This document shows, piece after piece, positions 45,107 through 54,564 of a stretch of DNA of 64,000 nucleotides (its first letter is position 1; every line of letters begins with the position of its first letter). Under the pieces are notes generated by a model. It saw only the letters and a list, made by a program, of their open reading frames with translations. It ran no database searches and was not told where the DNA came from. The position numbers and the translations under genes are program-made. The DNA is from Actinopolymorpha alba DSM 45243. Lineage in GTDB: Bacteria > Actinomycetota > Actinomycetes > Propionibacteriales > Actinopolymorphaceae. Location: the NCBI RefSeq assembly GCF_000373925.1, contig NZ_KB892742.1:57175-121174 (forward strand). The letters run 5' to 3'.

Positions 45107-45124
45107 CCGAGCAGGAGCGTTTCC

Positions 45125-46444
45125 GTGGGCCTTGTCGTGCAGAAGTACGGCGGCTCGTCGGTGGCCGATGCCCTGGGCATCACGCGTGTCGCGCAGCGGA
45201 TCGTCGCGACCAAGAAGGCCGGCCACGACGTCGTCGTGGTCGTCTCGGCCATGGGCGACACCACCGACGAACTCACCGATCTCGCGCAGCAGGTGACCCC
45301 GCTGCCGCCGCCGCGGGAGCTCGACATGCTGCTCACGGCCGGTGAGCGGATCTCGATGGCCCTGCTGGCGATGGCGATCCAGAACCTCGGCCAGGTCGCG
45401 AAGTCCTACACCGGTAGCCAGGCCGGCGTACTCACGACGTCCCACCACGGCCGCGCCAAGATCATCGACGTGACTCCGGGCCGGATCCGGCAGGCCCTGG
45501 AGGAGGGCGCGGTCGCGATCGTCGCGGGATTCCAGGGCGTCTCCCAGGACACCAAGGAGATCACCACGCTCGGCCGGGGCGGGTCTGACACGACCGCGGT
45601 CGCGCTGGCCGCGGCTCTGGGTGCCGACGTGTGCGAGATCTACACCGACGTCGATGGGGTCTTCACCGCCGACCCGCGGATCGTGCCGAGCGCCCGCCGG
45701 ATCCCGCGGATCAGCTACTCCGAGATGCTCGAGATGGCGGCGTGTGGCAGCAAGATCCTGCATCTGCGCTGTGTGGAATACGCCCGGCGCTACCAGATTC
45801 CGATCCACGTGCGGTCGTCGTTCAGCGCCAAGATCGGCACCTGGGTCGCCGATCTGAAGGTCCTACAGGCGGCGCGGCAGGCCCGCGTCGTCGACACTCC
45901 CAGTGCGTCAGAGGAGGGTGAGATGGAGCAGCCGATCATTTCCGGGGTTTCACATGACCGGAGCGAGGCCAAGATCACGGTCGTGGCGGTGCCCGACAAG
46001 GTTGGCGAGGCTGCCCGCATCTTCAAGACGCTCGCCGACGCCGAGATCAACATCGACATGATCGTGCAGAACGTCTCCGGCATCGCCACCGGTCGCACCG
46101 ACATCTCGTTCAGCCTTCCCCGCGCCGACGGTCAAGTGGCGATGACGGCCCTGTCCCGGATCAAGGACGAGGTCGGTTACGAACAGTTGCTGTACGACGA
46201 CCGGATCGGCAAGGTCTCCCTGATCGGTGCCGGGATGCGCACCAACCCGGGCGTCGCCGCGCGGTTCTTCGCCGCGGTCGCTGAGGCCGGGGTCAACATC
46301 GAGATGATCTCCACTTCCGAGATTCGGGTCTCCGTCGTGGTCGACGAAGATGACGTCGACAATGCGGTCGCCGCCGCGCACCGCGCCTTCGACCTCGACT
46401 CTGACGAGGTTGAGGCCGTGGTCTACGGCGGGACCGGCCGGTGA
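45125..46444 (+). CDS. lysC: aspartate kinase
   Basis: 439 aa, GTG start after CAGGAGCG. Kinase domain: [67 protein letters not shown] (split motif GRGGSDTTA is the substrate loop). Two ACT domains (residues 270-430), including [27 protein letters not shown] and [32 protein letters not shown], bind Lys/Thr feedback ligands. First step from aspartate to lysine, threonine, methionine and diaminopimelate. The GTG of asd overlaps its stop. Confidence 0.96.
   Translation: MGLVVQKYGGSSVADALGITRVAQRIVATKKAGHDVVVVVSAMGDTTDELTDLAQQVTPLPPPRELDMLLTAGERISMALLAMAIQNLGQVAKSYTGSQAGVLTTSHHGRAKIIDVTPGRIRQALEEGAVAIVAGFQGVSQDTKEITTLGRGGSDTTAVALAAALGADVCEIYTDVDGVFTADPRIVPSARRIPRISYSEMLEMAACGSKILHLRCVEYARRYQIPIHVRSSFSAKIGTWVADLKVLQAARQARVVDTPSASEEGEMEQPIISGVSHDRSEAKITVVAVPDKVGEAARIFKTLADAEINIDMIVQNVSGIATGRTDISFSLPRADGQVAMTALSRIKDEVGYEQLLYDDRIGKVSLIGAGMRTNPGVAARFFAAVAEAGVNIEMISTSEIRVSVVVDEDDVDNAVAAAHRAFDLDSDEVEAVVYGGTGR
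45923..46444 (+). CDS. internal start: aspartate kinase beta subunit
   Basis: In-frame ATG ([15 protein letters not shown]) preceded by GAGGAGGGTGAG. It would give a 173-aa protein made of the two ACT domains. In Corynebacterium glutamicum the same internal initiation gives the 172-aa beta subunit of an alpha2beta2 kinase. The site and length match that precedent; expression is inferred. Confidence 0.7.
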   Translation: MEQPIISGVSHDRSEAKITVVAVPDKVGEAARIFKTLADAEINIDMIVQNVSGIATGRTDISFSLPRADGQVAMTALSRIKDEVGYEQLLYDDRIGKVSLIGAGMRTNPGVAARFFAAVAEAGVNIEMISTSEIRVSVVVDEDDVDNAVAAAHRAFDLDSDEVEAVVYGGTGR

Positions 46445-47508
46445 GGGCAGCCGGGCGGCCGACGCTCGCCGTCGTGGGAGCGACCGGCGCCGTCGGCACC
46501 GTCATGCTGCAGTTGCTCTCCACCCGGCACGACGTCTGGGGAGAGATCCGGCTCATCGCATCCCCGCGCTCGGCCGGCCGCCGGCTCACCGTCCGGGGCG
46601 AGGAGGTCGAGGTCGTCCCGCTGTCCGCCGAGTGCTTCGATGGCGTGGACGTCGCGCTGTTCGACGTGCCTGACGACGTCTCCGCGGTATGGGCGCCGCT
46701 CGCCGCGTCCAAGGGTGCGGTCGTGGTCGACAACTCCGGCGCCTTCCGGATGGACCCCGACGTTCCGCTCGTCGTTCCCGAGGTCAATCCCGAACTCGCC
46801 CGCAAGCGCCCGAAGGGCATCATTTCCAACCCCAACTGCACGACCCTGTCGATGATCGTCGCGGTCGGGGCTCTGCATCGTTCGTACGTCCTGGAGTCGC
46901 TGGTCGTGGCGTCCTACCAGGCCGCCTCGGGCGCCGGGCAGGCCGGCATCGACACGTTGTACGACCAGGTGGCGAAGGTCGCGGGCCACCGCGAGATCGG
47001 CACCCGGGCCGGCGACGTCCGCCGGATTGTGGGGGACGACCTCGGACCCTTCCCGGCGCCGCTGGCCTACAACGTCGTCCCGTGGGCGGGATCGCTGCGT
47101 GACAATGGCTGGACCAGCGAGGAGCTGAAGGTCCGCAACGAGTCCCGCAAGATCCTCGGGCTCCCCAACCTGGCGGTGTCGGCGACCTGCGTCCGCGTGC
47201 CGGTCGTGACGACCCACTCCCTCGCGGTCCACGCGAGGTTCGCCCGGCCGTTCCAGCTCGATGCCGTTCGCGAGTTGCTGCGCGACTCGCCCGGACTTCT
47301 GCTCTTCGACGAGCCGGAGGAGCTGGAGTTCCCGACACCGGCCGACGTCGTGGGCACCGACCCGACCTGGGTGGGCCGGCTGCGGCAGTCGCTGGACGAC
47401 CCGCAGGCGCTGGACCTGTTCGTGTGCGGCGACAACCTCCGTAAGGGCGCGGCCCTCAACACCGCGCAGATCGCCGAACTCGTCGCCGAAGAGCTGACTC
47501 ACGCCTGA
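46441..47508 (+). CDS. asd: aspartate-semialdehyde dehydrogenase
   Basis: 355 aa, GTG start inside the lysC stop (GTGA). NADP-binding [17 protein letters not shown], catalytic Cys in [13 protein letters not shown], the [12 protein letters not shown] loop and the substrate His in [12 protein letters not shown]. It reduces aspartyl phosphate to the semialdehyde. Length is typical. A single palindromic repeat follows 46 bases after the stop. Confidence 0.96.
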   Translation: MRAAGRPTLAVVGATGAVGTVMLQLLSTRHDVWGEIRLIASPRSAGRRLTVRGEEVEVVPLSAECFDGVDVALFDVPDDVSAVWAPLAASKGAVVVDNSGAFRMDPDVPLVVPEVNPELARKRPKGIISNPNCTTLSMIVAVGALHRSYVLESLVVASYQAASGAGQAGIDTLYDQVAKVAGHREIGTRAGDVRRIVGDDLGPFPAPLAYNVVPWAGSLRDNGWTSEELKVRNESRKILGLPNLAVSATCVRVPVVTTHSLAVHARFARPFQLDAVRELLRDSPGLLLFDEPEELEFPTPADVVGTDPTWVGRLRQSLDDPQALDLFVCGDNLRKGAALNTAQIAELVAEELTHA

Positions 47509-47554
47509 GGGGCCCGCGGACGCGGGGATGCCGAGCGAGCCCTCGGATGGCGGC

Positions 47555-47584
47555 CTGAATGACCACGTATACGTGGTCATTCAG
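47555..47584. repeat. palindromic repeat, single copy, after asd
   Basis: A perfect 30-bp palindrome around the CCACGTATACGTGG core (outer arms CTGAATGA...TCATTCAG). Same family as the composites at 12.4 and 18.0 kb, but without the spacer and second copy. The rest of the 284-base gap to the next gene holds only a GGGAGG site before the binding-protein gene. Confidence 0.95.
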
Positions 47585-47792
47585 CGAGCACCCCGTGTCT
47601 GCCGGGTGCCGCCGTGACTGGCGACGGGCCAGGCGCAGCGGGTCTTAACGAGCAGTCAACCCGGGTGTCACGGATCCTCACCAAGATCGATGAGGCAGTG
47701 CGTTTCCGGCCAATCATGCCTAATCTGGATGGACGGAGCCGATACGTCACTTCACCGCGAAACCGCCCTGACGCTACGCATGGGAGGTCCGT

Positions 47793-48275
47793 ATGACGCT
47801 CGACCGTCGTCGTTTCCTTCACTTCGGCGCCCTTGCTCTGGGCGCACCGGCCCTGGGCGCTCTCGCAGGGTGCGGCAGACCTGGCGCCCGCGGCGGCGGC
47901 GGTGGAGGCTCAGGCACCGTGCGTTTCCAGGGCTGGGACTTCGAGTCCGCGCTGGTGCAGCAGAACATCGACCGGTTCATGAAGCTCAACTCCGGCATCA
48001 AGGTCGATTACACGCCGATCACCAGTGCGCAGTACGTCCAGAAGATCGTCGCCGAATACACCGGCGGAACGGACCCGGACGCGTTGTACGTCTATGACGA
48101 CTCACTGGCGGCCTGGATCGGCGCGGGATACCTCCAACCGCTCGAGGGGATGCCGGACCTCGACAAGGTCTACGACACCATCTATCCCGGCAACGCCGAG
48201 ACGATGACGTACGACGGAAAGCGCTACGGCCTGCCCTATTACACCGACTGTGACGCTGGCGCTGATGCTCAATGA
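47793..48275 (+). pseudogene. sugar ABC transporter substrate-binding protein, 3' part deleted
   Basis: 160 codons. Twin-Arg-like start MTLDRRRFLHFGALALG, lipobox LGALAGCG, then the family 1 solute-binding domain TVRFQGWDFESALVQQNIDRFMKLNSGIKVDY and DPDALYVYDDSLAAWIGAGYLQPLEG. Homology stops after GLPYYTDC, about residue 153; such proteins are normally 420-450 aa. From there the DNA reads as the inside of a permease in another frame. A deletion has joined the two genes. Confidence 0.88.
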
Positions 48276-48876
48276 GGTCTTCGTCGGGCGCGGAGTGCTG
48301 CGGAGCCTGATGCTGTTGCCGTGGGCGATGCCGGGCGTGGTGAACGGCCTCATGTGGCGGTCGATCTTCGACGCCAAGACGGGCGCGCTCAACGGCGTTC
48401 TCACCAGTCTCGGTCTGATCGACAGTTACCAAGCCTGGTTGACGTCTCCGGTGACGGCGTTCTTCGTGGCGGTACTCGCCGAGGTGTGGAATCTCCTTCC
48501 CCTGGCAGTGATCATCCTGCTGGCCGGGCTGCAAACCATCCCGACGGAGTTGTACGACGCCGCCAGGGTCGACCGGGCGGGAATCCTGCAGCGATTCCGG
48601 CACGTGACGCTTCCCTGGATCACGCATCCCCTGTTGATCGTGCTCATCCTCGAGACGATGAACGCGTTCCGGGCGTTCGACGTGATCTATGTGCTCACCG
48701 GTGGTGGACCCGGTGACGCCACGAACGTCATCGCTCTGCTCACGGTCAGGACGGCGTTCACGTACACCAACTTCGGCCTCGGGAACGCCTATGCGTACGT
48801 CATCACCGGGATCACGTTGGTGACCTCGTTGATCTACCTGTCGGTGCTCTACCGGAAAGGAAAGGTCGAGGTATGA
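48250..48876 (+). pseudogene. sugar ABC transporter permease (first), 5' part deleted
   Basis: 208 codons from a GTG at the junction. It starts in the middle of a MalF-like permease: LALMLNEVFVGRGVLRSLMLLPWAMPGVVNGLMWRSIF, then the EAA-loop region ELYDAARVDRAGILQRFRHVTLPWI. About 90 N-terminal residues including the first two TMs are missing relative to the usual 300. The 3' end is intact and overlaps the next permease by 4 bases. Confidence 0.88.
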
Positions 48877-49796
48877 GCGCGACCGTGGCGCCTCCCCGGT
48901 CCGTGACGGCGACGCCGGTGCGGCGACCGATCCTGCGTCGGATCCGGTGGCGACGGATCACGCTCTATGCCCTGGCGGTCTTCTTCGCGCTCTACATCAT
49001 CGTGCCGTTCTACTGGATCATCGTGACCAGCTTCATGCACGAAGGCGACGCGGTCTCGGGTTCGTTCCAGTGGATCCCACGCGATCCGACGCTCGACAAC
49101 TACCGGGCGTTCGTCGATCCGTCCGGGGCGCAGGCGCTGGTCGGCTCCCGGGCCGCCGAGGCGATCATGCCGGCGTTGTTCAACAGCGCGGTCGTCGCGG
49201 TGAGCACCGCACTACTCAATCTCGGGCTCGCCATTTCGGCGGCCTACGCGTTCGCGCGGGTGAAGTTCAGGGCAAGTCAGGTGCTTCTCGTGGTCTATCT
49301 CGCGACCCGGATGGTGCCGGGGGTCGCGATCATCATTCCGTTCTATCTGGTGATGCGCGAGCTCGACCTGCTCGACACCTATGGTGCGCTGGTGCTGTCG
49401 TACACCACATTCTCGCTGCCGTTCACCATCTGGATCCTCAAGGACTACTTCCGCACAATTCCGTCCGACATCGAGGACGCCGCCAAGGTCGACGGGTGCG
49501 GATGGTTCCGGATGATGTGGTCGGTCTTCCTGCCGATCGCCACGCCGGGGTTGGTGGCGGCGGCGATCTTTTCGTTCATGACAGCGTGGAACGAATTCCT
49601 GTTCGCGTTGTTCCTGACGAGCACCACCTACTCACAGACGATTCCGGTGATCGCCGCGAACTTCGCCACCGACCTCAACATTTCCTATACCTCGATGGCG
49701 GCAGCGGGTGTGGTCGCGGTGATCCCGCCGTTGATCCTCGTCCTGGTCTTCCAGCGCCTGATCGTGAACGGCCTGGCCTCCGGCGCCGTTCGCTAG
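48873..49796 (+). CDS. carbohydrate ABC transporter permease (second, MalG type)
   Basis: 307 aa, six TMs. The EAA loop EDAAKVDGCGWFRMMWSVFLPIATPG, where the ATPase docks, is intact. The N-terminal Arg-rich stretch (RRPILRRIRWRRITLYALAVFFALYIIVPFYW) leads into TM1. Complete length, but its two partners are damaged, so the system is probably non-functional. No ATPase is coded here; actinobacteria often use a shared MsiK-type ATPase. Confidence 0.9.
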   Translation: MSATVAPPRSVTATPVRRPILRRIRWRRITLYALAVFFALYIIVPFYWIIVTSFMHEGDAVSGSFQWIPRDPTLDNYRAFVDPSGAQALVGSRAAEAIMPALFNSAVVAVSTALLNLGLAISAAYAFARVKFRASQVLLVVYLATRMVPGVAIIIPFYLVMRELDLLDTYGALVLSYTTFSLPFTIWILKDYFRTIPSDIEDAAKVDGCGWFRMMWSVFLPIATPGLVAAAIFSFMTAWNEFLFALFLTSTTYSQTIPVIAANFATDLNISYTSMAAAGVVAVIPPLILVLVFQRLIVNGLASGAVR

Positions 49797-49945
49797 ACCG
49801 CACCTATTGCTGGACCTCGCGCGGCAATTGCCCACCTCACGTGGCGTATTTGCCGTGCGGCGTGGGAACTTGGCGCGTGAGGTCTCGCCCGTCTCAAATG
49901 GCGTACACCCAACTGTTTCGGATGCTGAGAAACCAGAGGTCGCCC

Positions 49946-49999
49946 CCGAGTTGTCATAGGTTTCTCGGCTAAGAGACCGAGAAACCTATGACAACTCGG
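49946..49999. repeat. perfect 23-bp inverted repeat
   Basis: Left arm 49946-49968 (CCGAGTTGTCATAGGTTTCT plus CGG) and right arm 49977-49999 are exact complements around an 8-base loop CTAAGAGA. Lower GC than most terminators here and no U-tract. It lies 150 bases past the permease and is followed by a second hairpin. The rest of the 302-base gap shows no gene. Confidence 0.93.
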
Positions 50000-50032
50000 C
50001 AGTTCGGCGAGTATGAGCGAGGTTCGCGAGGA

Positions 50033-50078
50033 GGAGTGGAGGCTTTTCCGTGTCAGAGCACGGGAAAGCCTCCACTCC
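50033..50078. terminator. bidirectional hairpin before the DUF418 gene end
   Basis: Arms GGAGTGGAGGCTTTTCCGTG (50033-50052) and 50059-50078 pair over 20 positions with one G-T, loop TCAGAG. It is 21 bases from the stop of the convergent DUF418 gene and serves as its probable terminator. Confidence 0.8.
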
Positions 50079-50098
50079 CCGCAACGGCGCTTGCGGGG

Positions 50099-51313
50099 TC
50101 ACGCCCGCGCGACCCCGCGATAGGTCAGCCGGCGCAGGAGCACCTCGGCGGGTCCGCGACGACCCCAGCGGCGCAGGAGGTCGGCGCCAGCGACCGTCAC
50201 GGCCCAGGTGGCCACCGCGAACACCGCGACCTCCGCACCGCCGAGTTCGGCGCCGAGCCCACCCGCGTACGGCGCCAACGCGGCGACGAAGACCACCGAC
50301 TGCGCGAGGTAGCACGACAGCGAGCGTTCGCCGCAGGCGGCGAGTGCGGTGACGACCGGTCCGTACGGCGCGCGGAGCCGCACCGCGACGAGGCCGATCA
50401 GCGCGGCGTACCCGAGTCCGCCGGCCGTTCCACTGATCGTGTGCAGCGCGCCGATCAGCAGATCGACCGGCAGGGCGCCCGGCCGCCAGAGTTGCGCGGC
50501 GGCGAGGGCGAGGGGGAGTCCGCCGGCCGCGGCGACTCCGATGCCGACCAGGGCCGCCCGTCGAAGGAACCCGCGGTGCTGCTCGGGAGCGTCCAGCAGG
50601 CGGCGCCGAGCCGCCCAGACACCGAGCAGCATCGGGGTGAGGACCAGAACGACCTGGATGAGCGCGTTGATCGCCCACTCGCTGAGCCGCATCGTGGTGG
50701 CGAGGGTGGGGTTCGGCTCGGCGAGCGAGGGAATGATCAGGCGTTCGCGCGGGTCCTCCGGCGGAAGCCCCATCCCCGATCCGAGCAGGAACGCCGGGAC
50801 CGCGAGGCCCACCGCGACCCGCAGCAGCTTGGCGTCGCTGCACCGCAGCAGCGACAGGACGAGCAGACCACTGACGGCGTACGTCGCGAGGATGTCGCCC
50901 GGGAAGAGTACGAGTGCGTGCACGAAGCCGAACGCCAGCAGCCACCAACTGCGCCGGCGCAGCAGGAGCCGGGCGTCGTCCCAGGTCGCTCCGGCGGCGA
51001 GTTGGCGGGCGAGGATGGTGGCTATGCCGTACCCGAACAACGCCGCGAACATCGGATAAGCCCGCCCGTCGACGAATGTCATCTGCACGAGCGTCCAGGC
51101 GTGGTCGAGGGCCGAGCCTTCGGCGAGACGCTGACGCGGGCCGTACTCCCGGCCGTACAGATAGATCGCGGAGTTCGCGAGCGCGATGAAGAGCAGCATC
51201 AGGCCGCGGGCGAGGTCGGGTGCGAGGGAGCGTTCCTTGGCGCTGATCGGGCCTCGCGGTAATGAGGAGGGGACACCGGTTGACTCGAGCACGAGTACCC
51301 CCGTCCGCGTCAC
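50099..51313 (-). CDS. DUF418 membrane protein
   Basis: 404 aa, ten or so TMs. The N-terminal APDLARGLMLLFIALANSAIYL matches the D-x-x-RG start of DUF418/acyltransferase-like families, and PMFAALFGYGIATILARQ (FALLFG-like) and the C-terminal DUF418 block GERSLSCYLAQSVVFVAALAPYAGGLG and RWGRRGPAEVLLRRLTY (GPxExLxR-x-LTY) are clear. Function unknown; related proteins are integral membrane acyltransferase-like. Confidence 0.9.
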   Translation of the reverse strand: MTRTGVLVLESTGVPSSLPRGPISAKERSLAPDLARGLMLLFIALANSAIYLYGREYGPRQRLAEGSALDHAWTLVQMTFVDGRAYPMFAALFGYGIATILARQLAAGATWDDARLLLRRRSWWLLAFGFVHALVLFPGDILATYAVSGLLVLSLLRCSDAKLLRVAVGLAVPAFLLGSGMGLPPEDPRERLIIPSLAEPNPTLATTMRLSEWAINALIQVVLVLTPMLLGVWAARRRLLDAPEQHRGFLRRAALVGIGVAAAGGLPLALAAAQLWRPGALPVDLLIGALHTISGTAGGLGYAALIGLVAVRLRAPYGPVVTALAACGERSLSCYLAQSVVFVAALAPYAGGLGAELGGAEVAVFAVATWAVTVAGADLLRRWGRRGPAEVLLRRLTYRGVARA

Positions 51314-51497
51314 TGAGAGCTTGTCGCTGAACCCCGGGCGATTACCGACCGCATTTCATGGTGAAATCCGCAAACCGTACGCCGCAATAGTACGTGGCGG
51401 GGTGGGCAGCGGGCGGAGCCCGCGAGGGGCCGGGTAGGCATGGCGCCTGCGCCCCGCCCCGGCAGTTGTCGCGGGGCGCTCCTCTAGGGTGGTCGCC

Positions 51498-54400
51498 GTG
51501 GCAACTGTGGTGACGATGCAGGACGCGCTGCTCGCGTTGACGAAGTACTGGACCGAGCGGGGCTGCATGATCGTGCAGCCGTTCAACACGGAGGTCGGCG
51601 CGGGTACGTATAACCCCGCGACCATCCTGCGGGTGCTTGGTCCCGAGCCGTGGCGGGTGGCGTACGTCGAGCCCAGTGTTCGCCCCGACGACGCGCGCTA
51701 CGGCGAGAATCCCAACCGCCTGCAGACCCACACGCAGTTCCAGGTGATCCTCAAACCCGACCCGGGTGACCCGCAGGAGATCTACCTCGGCAGCCTGGAG
51801 GCGCTCGGCATCGACGTCCACGCCCACGACATCAGGTTCGTGGAGGACAACTGGGCCTCGCCCGCGCTCGGCGCGTGGGGCCTTGGTTGGGAGGTCTGGC
51901 TCGACGGGCTGGAGATCACGCAGTTCACCTACTTCCAGCAGGCCGGTGGCCGCAACCTCGACCCCGTGAGCGTCGAGATCACCTACGGCATTGAGCGCAT
52001 CCTGATGGCGCTGCAGAAGGTCGACCATTTCAAGAACATCGCCTACGCGCCGGGTATCTCCTACGGCGAGGCGTTCGGTCAGGCCGAGTACGAAATGAGC
52101 CGCTACTACCTCGACGACGCCGATGTCGCGACCAACTGGCGGCTCTTCGAGGACTACGAATCCGAGGCGCGGCGCTGTATCGACGAGCGGCTGCCGGTGC
52201 CCGCACACACGTACGTGCTGAAGTGTTCGCACGTCTTCAACGTGCTCGACTCTCGCGGCGCGATCAGTACGACTGAGCGGGCGAACGCGTTCGGGCGGAT
52301 GCGGGCACTGGCCCGCCAGGTCTCCACCCTGTGGTCCGAACGCCGGGAGGAACTCGACTATCCCCTCGGCCGGGTCGAGCCGTTGCCGGCTGTGCCCGCG
52401 CCCGCGGAGTTCCCCGAGATCGGCGCACCGGCGACGCTGCTGTTCGAGATCGGTACGGAGGAGCTGCCGCACTCGGAGGTCAGTCGTACCTCCGAGGCGG
52501 TCCGCGAGGCGCTCCTGGCCAAGCTCGCCGAGACCCGCCTCGAGCACGGGGAAGTCCGGACGTACGCCACGCCGCGCCGGGTGATCGCCCTCGTCGAGGC
52601 GGTCGCGCCGCGCGAGCCCGACGCCGAGCGCACGGTGCGCGGCCCGCGGGTGAGCGCGGCCTATGACGCCGACCGGCAGCCGACCAAGGCGGCGCAGGGG
52701 TTCGCGCGGGGGCAGGGCGTTGATCCCGCCGAGCTGACCCGCGTGGAGCAGGGTGGCACGGAGTACGTCGCGGCCGTCCGCACTGACGTCGGTCGGTCCG
52801 CCGCCGAGGTGCTGAGCGGCGTTCTGGCTTCGATCGTCAGTGAGCTGCGGGCCGACAAGAACATGCGGTGGAACGACCCGCGCCTGTCGTTCACCCGGCC
52901 GATCCGTTGGCTGGTCGCCCTGCTAGGCGAGGTCGAGGTGCCGGTCGCCGTGTCGACGTTGCGCTCGGGCCGCACGACCCGCGTCCACCGGCTCGCCGCG
53001 CAACCCGTGGTTGACATCCCGTCGGCCGAGGGATACCTGGACTTCCTGCGCGGCCACGACATCGTCGCCGATCCGGCCGAGCGGCGCGCCGCGATCATCG
53101 CGGGGGCCACCGAGCTCGCGGCGAGTGTAGGCGGCCAGATCGACTTCGACGGCGAGGCAGCCCTGCTCGACGAGATCACCAACCTCGTAGAGAAGCCGGC
53201 GGCGATCCTCGGCTCGTTCGCCCCGCGCTACCTCGACCTGCCGAGCGAGATCCTCACCACCGTCATGCGCAAGCACCAGCGCTACCTCCCGGTCCGCGCG
53301 GTCGACGGCGAGGCTGAGGCCGGAGCGAATGGCACCCTGCTGCCGCACTTCGTCGCGGTCGCGAACGGCGCCTGCGACCACGACGTCGCCCGCGCGGGAT
53401 ACGAGGCCGTGCTGCGCGCCCGTTACGAGGACGCCGCCTTCTTCTGGCGGGCAGACCTCGAGGTCCATCCCGAGGAGCACAAGGCTGGGCTGGGCAAGCT
53501 GGCGTTCGAGAACCGTCTCGGATCGATGGCCGAGCGCGCCCAACGGATCGCCCGGGTCGCTGCGGCGATCGCCTCCCGCGTGCCCCTGTCGGACGACCAG
53601 CGGGTGACGCTGCGCCGGGCCGGTGAGCTGGCGAAGTTCGACCTGGCCGCGCAGATGGTGGTCGAGCTGACCTCGCTGGCCGGGACGATGGGACGCGAGT
53701 ACGCCCGCCGGGCCGGCGAGACCGAGGCCGTGGCGCAGGCGTTGTACGACATGGAGCTGCCCCGCACCGCCGGTGGCCCGCTGCCGGCCACGACGCCGGG
53801 CGCGCTGCTCGCCCTCGCCGACCGGCTCGACCTGCTGGCCGGGTTGTTCGCCGTCGGTGCCACCCCGACCGGGAGTTCCGACCCGTTCGCCTTGCGGCGG
53901 GCGGCCCTCGGCGTGGTGAGCATCCTGCGCGCCCGTCCGGAGCTGGCGGTGGTGACGCTGGAAGCCGGGCTCGCCGCCGCGGCCGACGAGGTCAGGTCAC
54001 ACGGTGTCGAGTTGGCGGAGGGGGCGATCGCCGACGCGCGGGAGTTCGTCGTACGCCGCTACGAGCAGCAGCTCCTCGATGCGGGCAACAACTACGACCA
54101 CGTGCAGGCGGTGCTCGTCCTGGCAGGCACGCCGGGGCTGGCCGACGAGACCCTGCGCGAGCTGGGCCGCCGTACGCCTGAGCCGGCGTTCGGTGAGCTG
54201 GTGACGGCGCTCCAGCGGGTACGCCGGATCGTCCCGGCCGAGGTGACCGGCGACTACAACCCCGCCGCGCTGGAGGAGCCGGAGGAGCTCGGGCTGCACC
54301 AGGAGCTGGGCAAGGTCCGCGAGGCGCTCGGTGGCGACTACGCGCTGGCGGAGTTCGCGGACGCGGCGGCTGCTCTGGTGGGGCCGATCAACGCCTTCTT

Positions 54401-54512
54401 CGACGCGGTGCTGGTGATGGCGGAGGAGCCGGCGGTGCGGGCGGCCCGGCTTGGCCTGTTGGCCTCGATCCGGGACCTGGCCGCACCGGTCCTCAACTGG
54501 GACGCGCTGTAG
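51498..54512 (+). CDS. glyQS: glycyl-tRNA synthetase, fused alpha-beta form
   Basis: About 1004 aa from GTG with AGGG upstream (other starts at 51489 and 51516). Residues 1-300 are the alpha subunit, class II catalytic core: [92 protein letters not shown]. From 320 the beta subunit starts, [14 protein letters not shown], with the HD-like and anticodon-binding parts ([22 protein letters not shown]). Charges tRNA-Gly. Most actinobacteria use an unrelated alpha2 GlyRS, so this form is unusual. No T-box is seen upstream. Confidence 0.94.
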   Translation: MATVVTMQDALLALTKYWTERGCMIVQPFNTEVGAGTYNPATILRVLGPEPWRVAYVEPSVRPDDARYGENPNRLQTHTQFQVILKPDPGDPQEIYLGSLEALGIDVHAHDIRFVEDNWASPALGAWGLGWEVWLDGLEITQFTYFQQAGGRNLDPVSVEITYGIERILMALQKVDHFKNIAYAPGISYGEAFGQAEYEMSRYYLDDADVATNWRLFEDYESEARRCIDERLPVPAHTYVLKCSHVFNVLDSRGAISTTERANAFGRMRALARQVSTLWSERREELDYPLGRVEPLPAVPAPAEFPEIGAPATLLFEIGTEELPHSEVSRTSEAVREALLAKLAETRLEHGEVRTYATPRRVIALVEAVAPREPDAERTVRGPRVSAAYDADRQPTKAAQGFARGQGVDPAELTRVEQGGTEYVAAVRTDVGRSAAEVLSGVLASIVSELRADKNMRWNDPRLSFTRPIRWLVALLGEVEVPVAVSTLRSGRTTRVHRLAAQPVVDIPSAEGYLDFLRGHDIVADPAERRAAIIAGATELAASVGGQIDFDGEAALLDEITNLVEKPAAILGSFAPRYLDLPSEILTTVMRKHQRYLPVRAVDGEAEAGANGTLLPHFVAVANGACDHDVARAGYEAVLRARYEDAAFFWRADLEVHPEEHKAGLGKLAFENRLGSMAERAQRIARVAAAIASRVPLSDDQRVTLRRAGELAKFDLAAQMVVELTSLAGTMGREYARRAGETEAVAQALYDMELPRTAGGPLPATTPGALLALADRLDLLAGLFAVGATPTGSSDPFALRRAALGVVSILRARPELAVVTLEAGLAAAADEVRSHGVELAEGAIADAREFVVRRYEQQLLDAGNNYDHVQAVLVLAGTPGLADETLRELGRRTPEPAFGELVTALQRVRRIVPAEVTGDYNPAALEEPEELGLHQELGKVREALGGDYALAEFADAAAALVGPINAFFDAVLVMAEEPAVRAARLGLLASIRDLAAPVLNWDAL

Positions 54513-54564
54513 GGACGGACGAGGGGGGACACGCCCTGGATCGACTCCCAGGGGATCACCGGCC

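Noticed and set aside
44867-45124. Lysine riboswitch before lysC
   Set aside because: The conserved multi-helix core is not visible; only the direct repeat stands out.
49831-49885. Weak inverted repeat ACCTCACG...CGTGAGGT after the permease, resembling part of the composite-repeat spacer
   Set aside because: Only 8 bp pair around a loop of more than 30 bases, and the similarity to the spacer (CCTCACGTGGC) is short enough for chance.
51314-51497. Possible T-box riboswitch before glyQS
   Set aside because: No AGGGTGGNACCGCG-type motif and no specifier stem; GGTGGGCAGCGGGCGG is only loosely similar.
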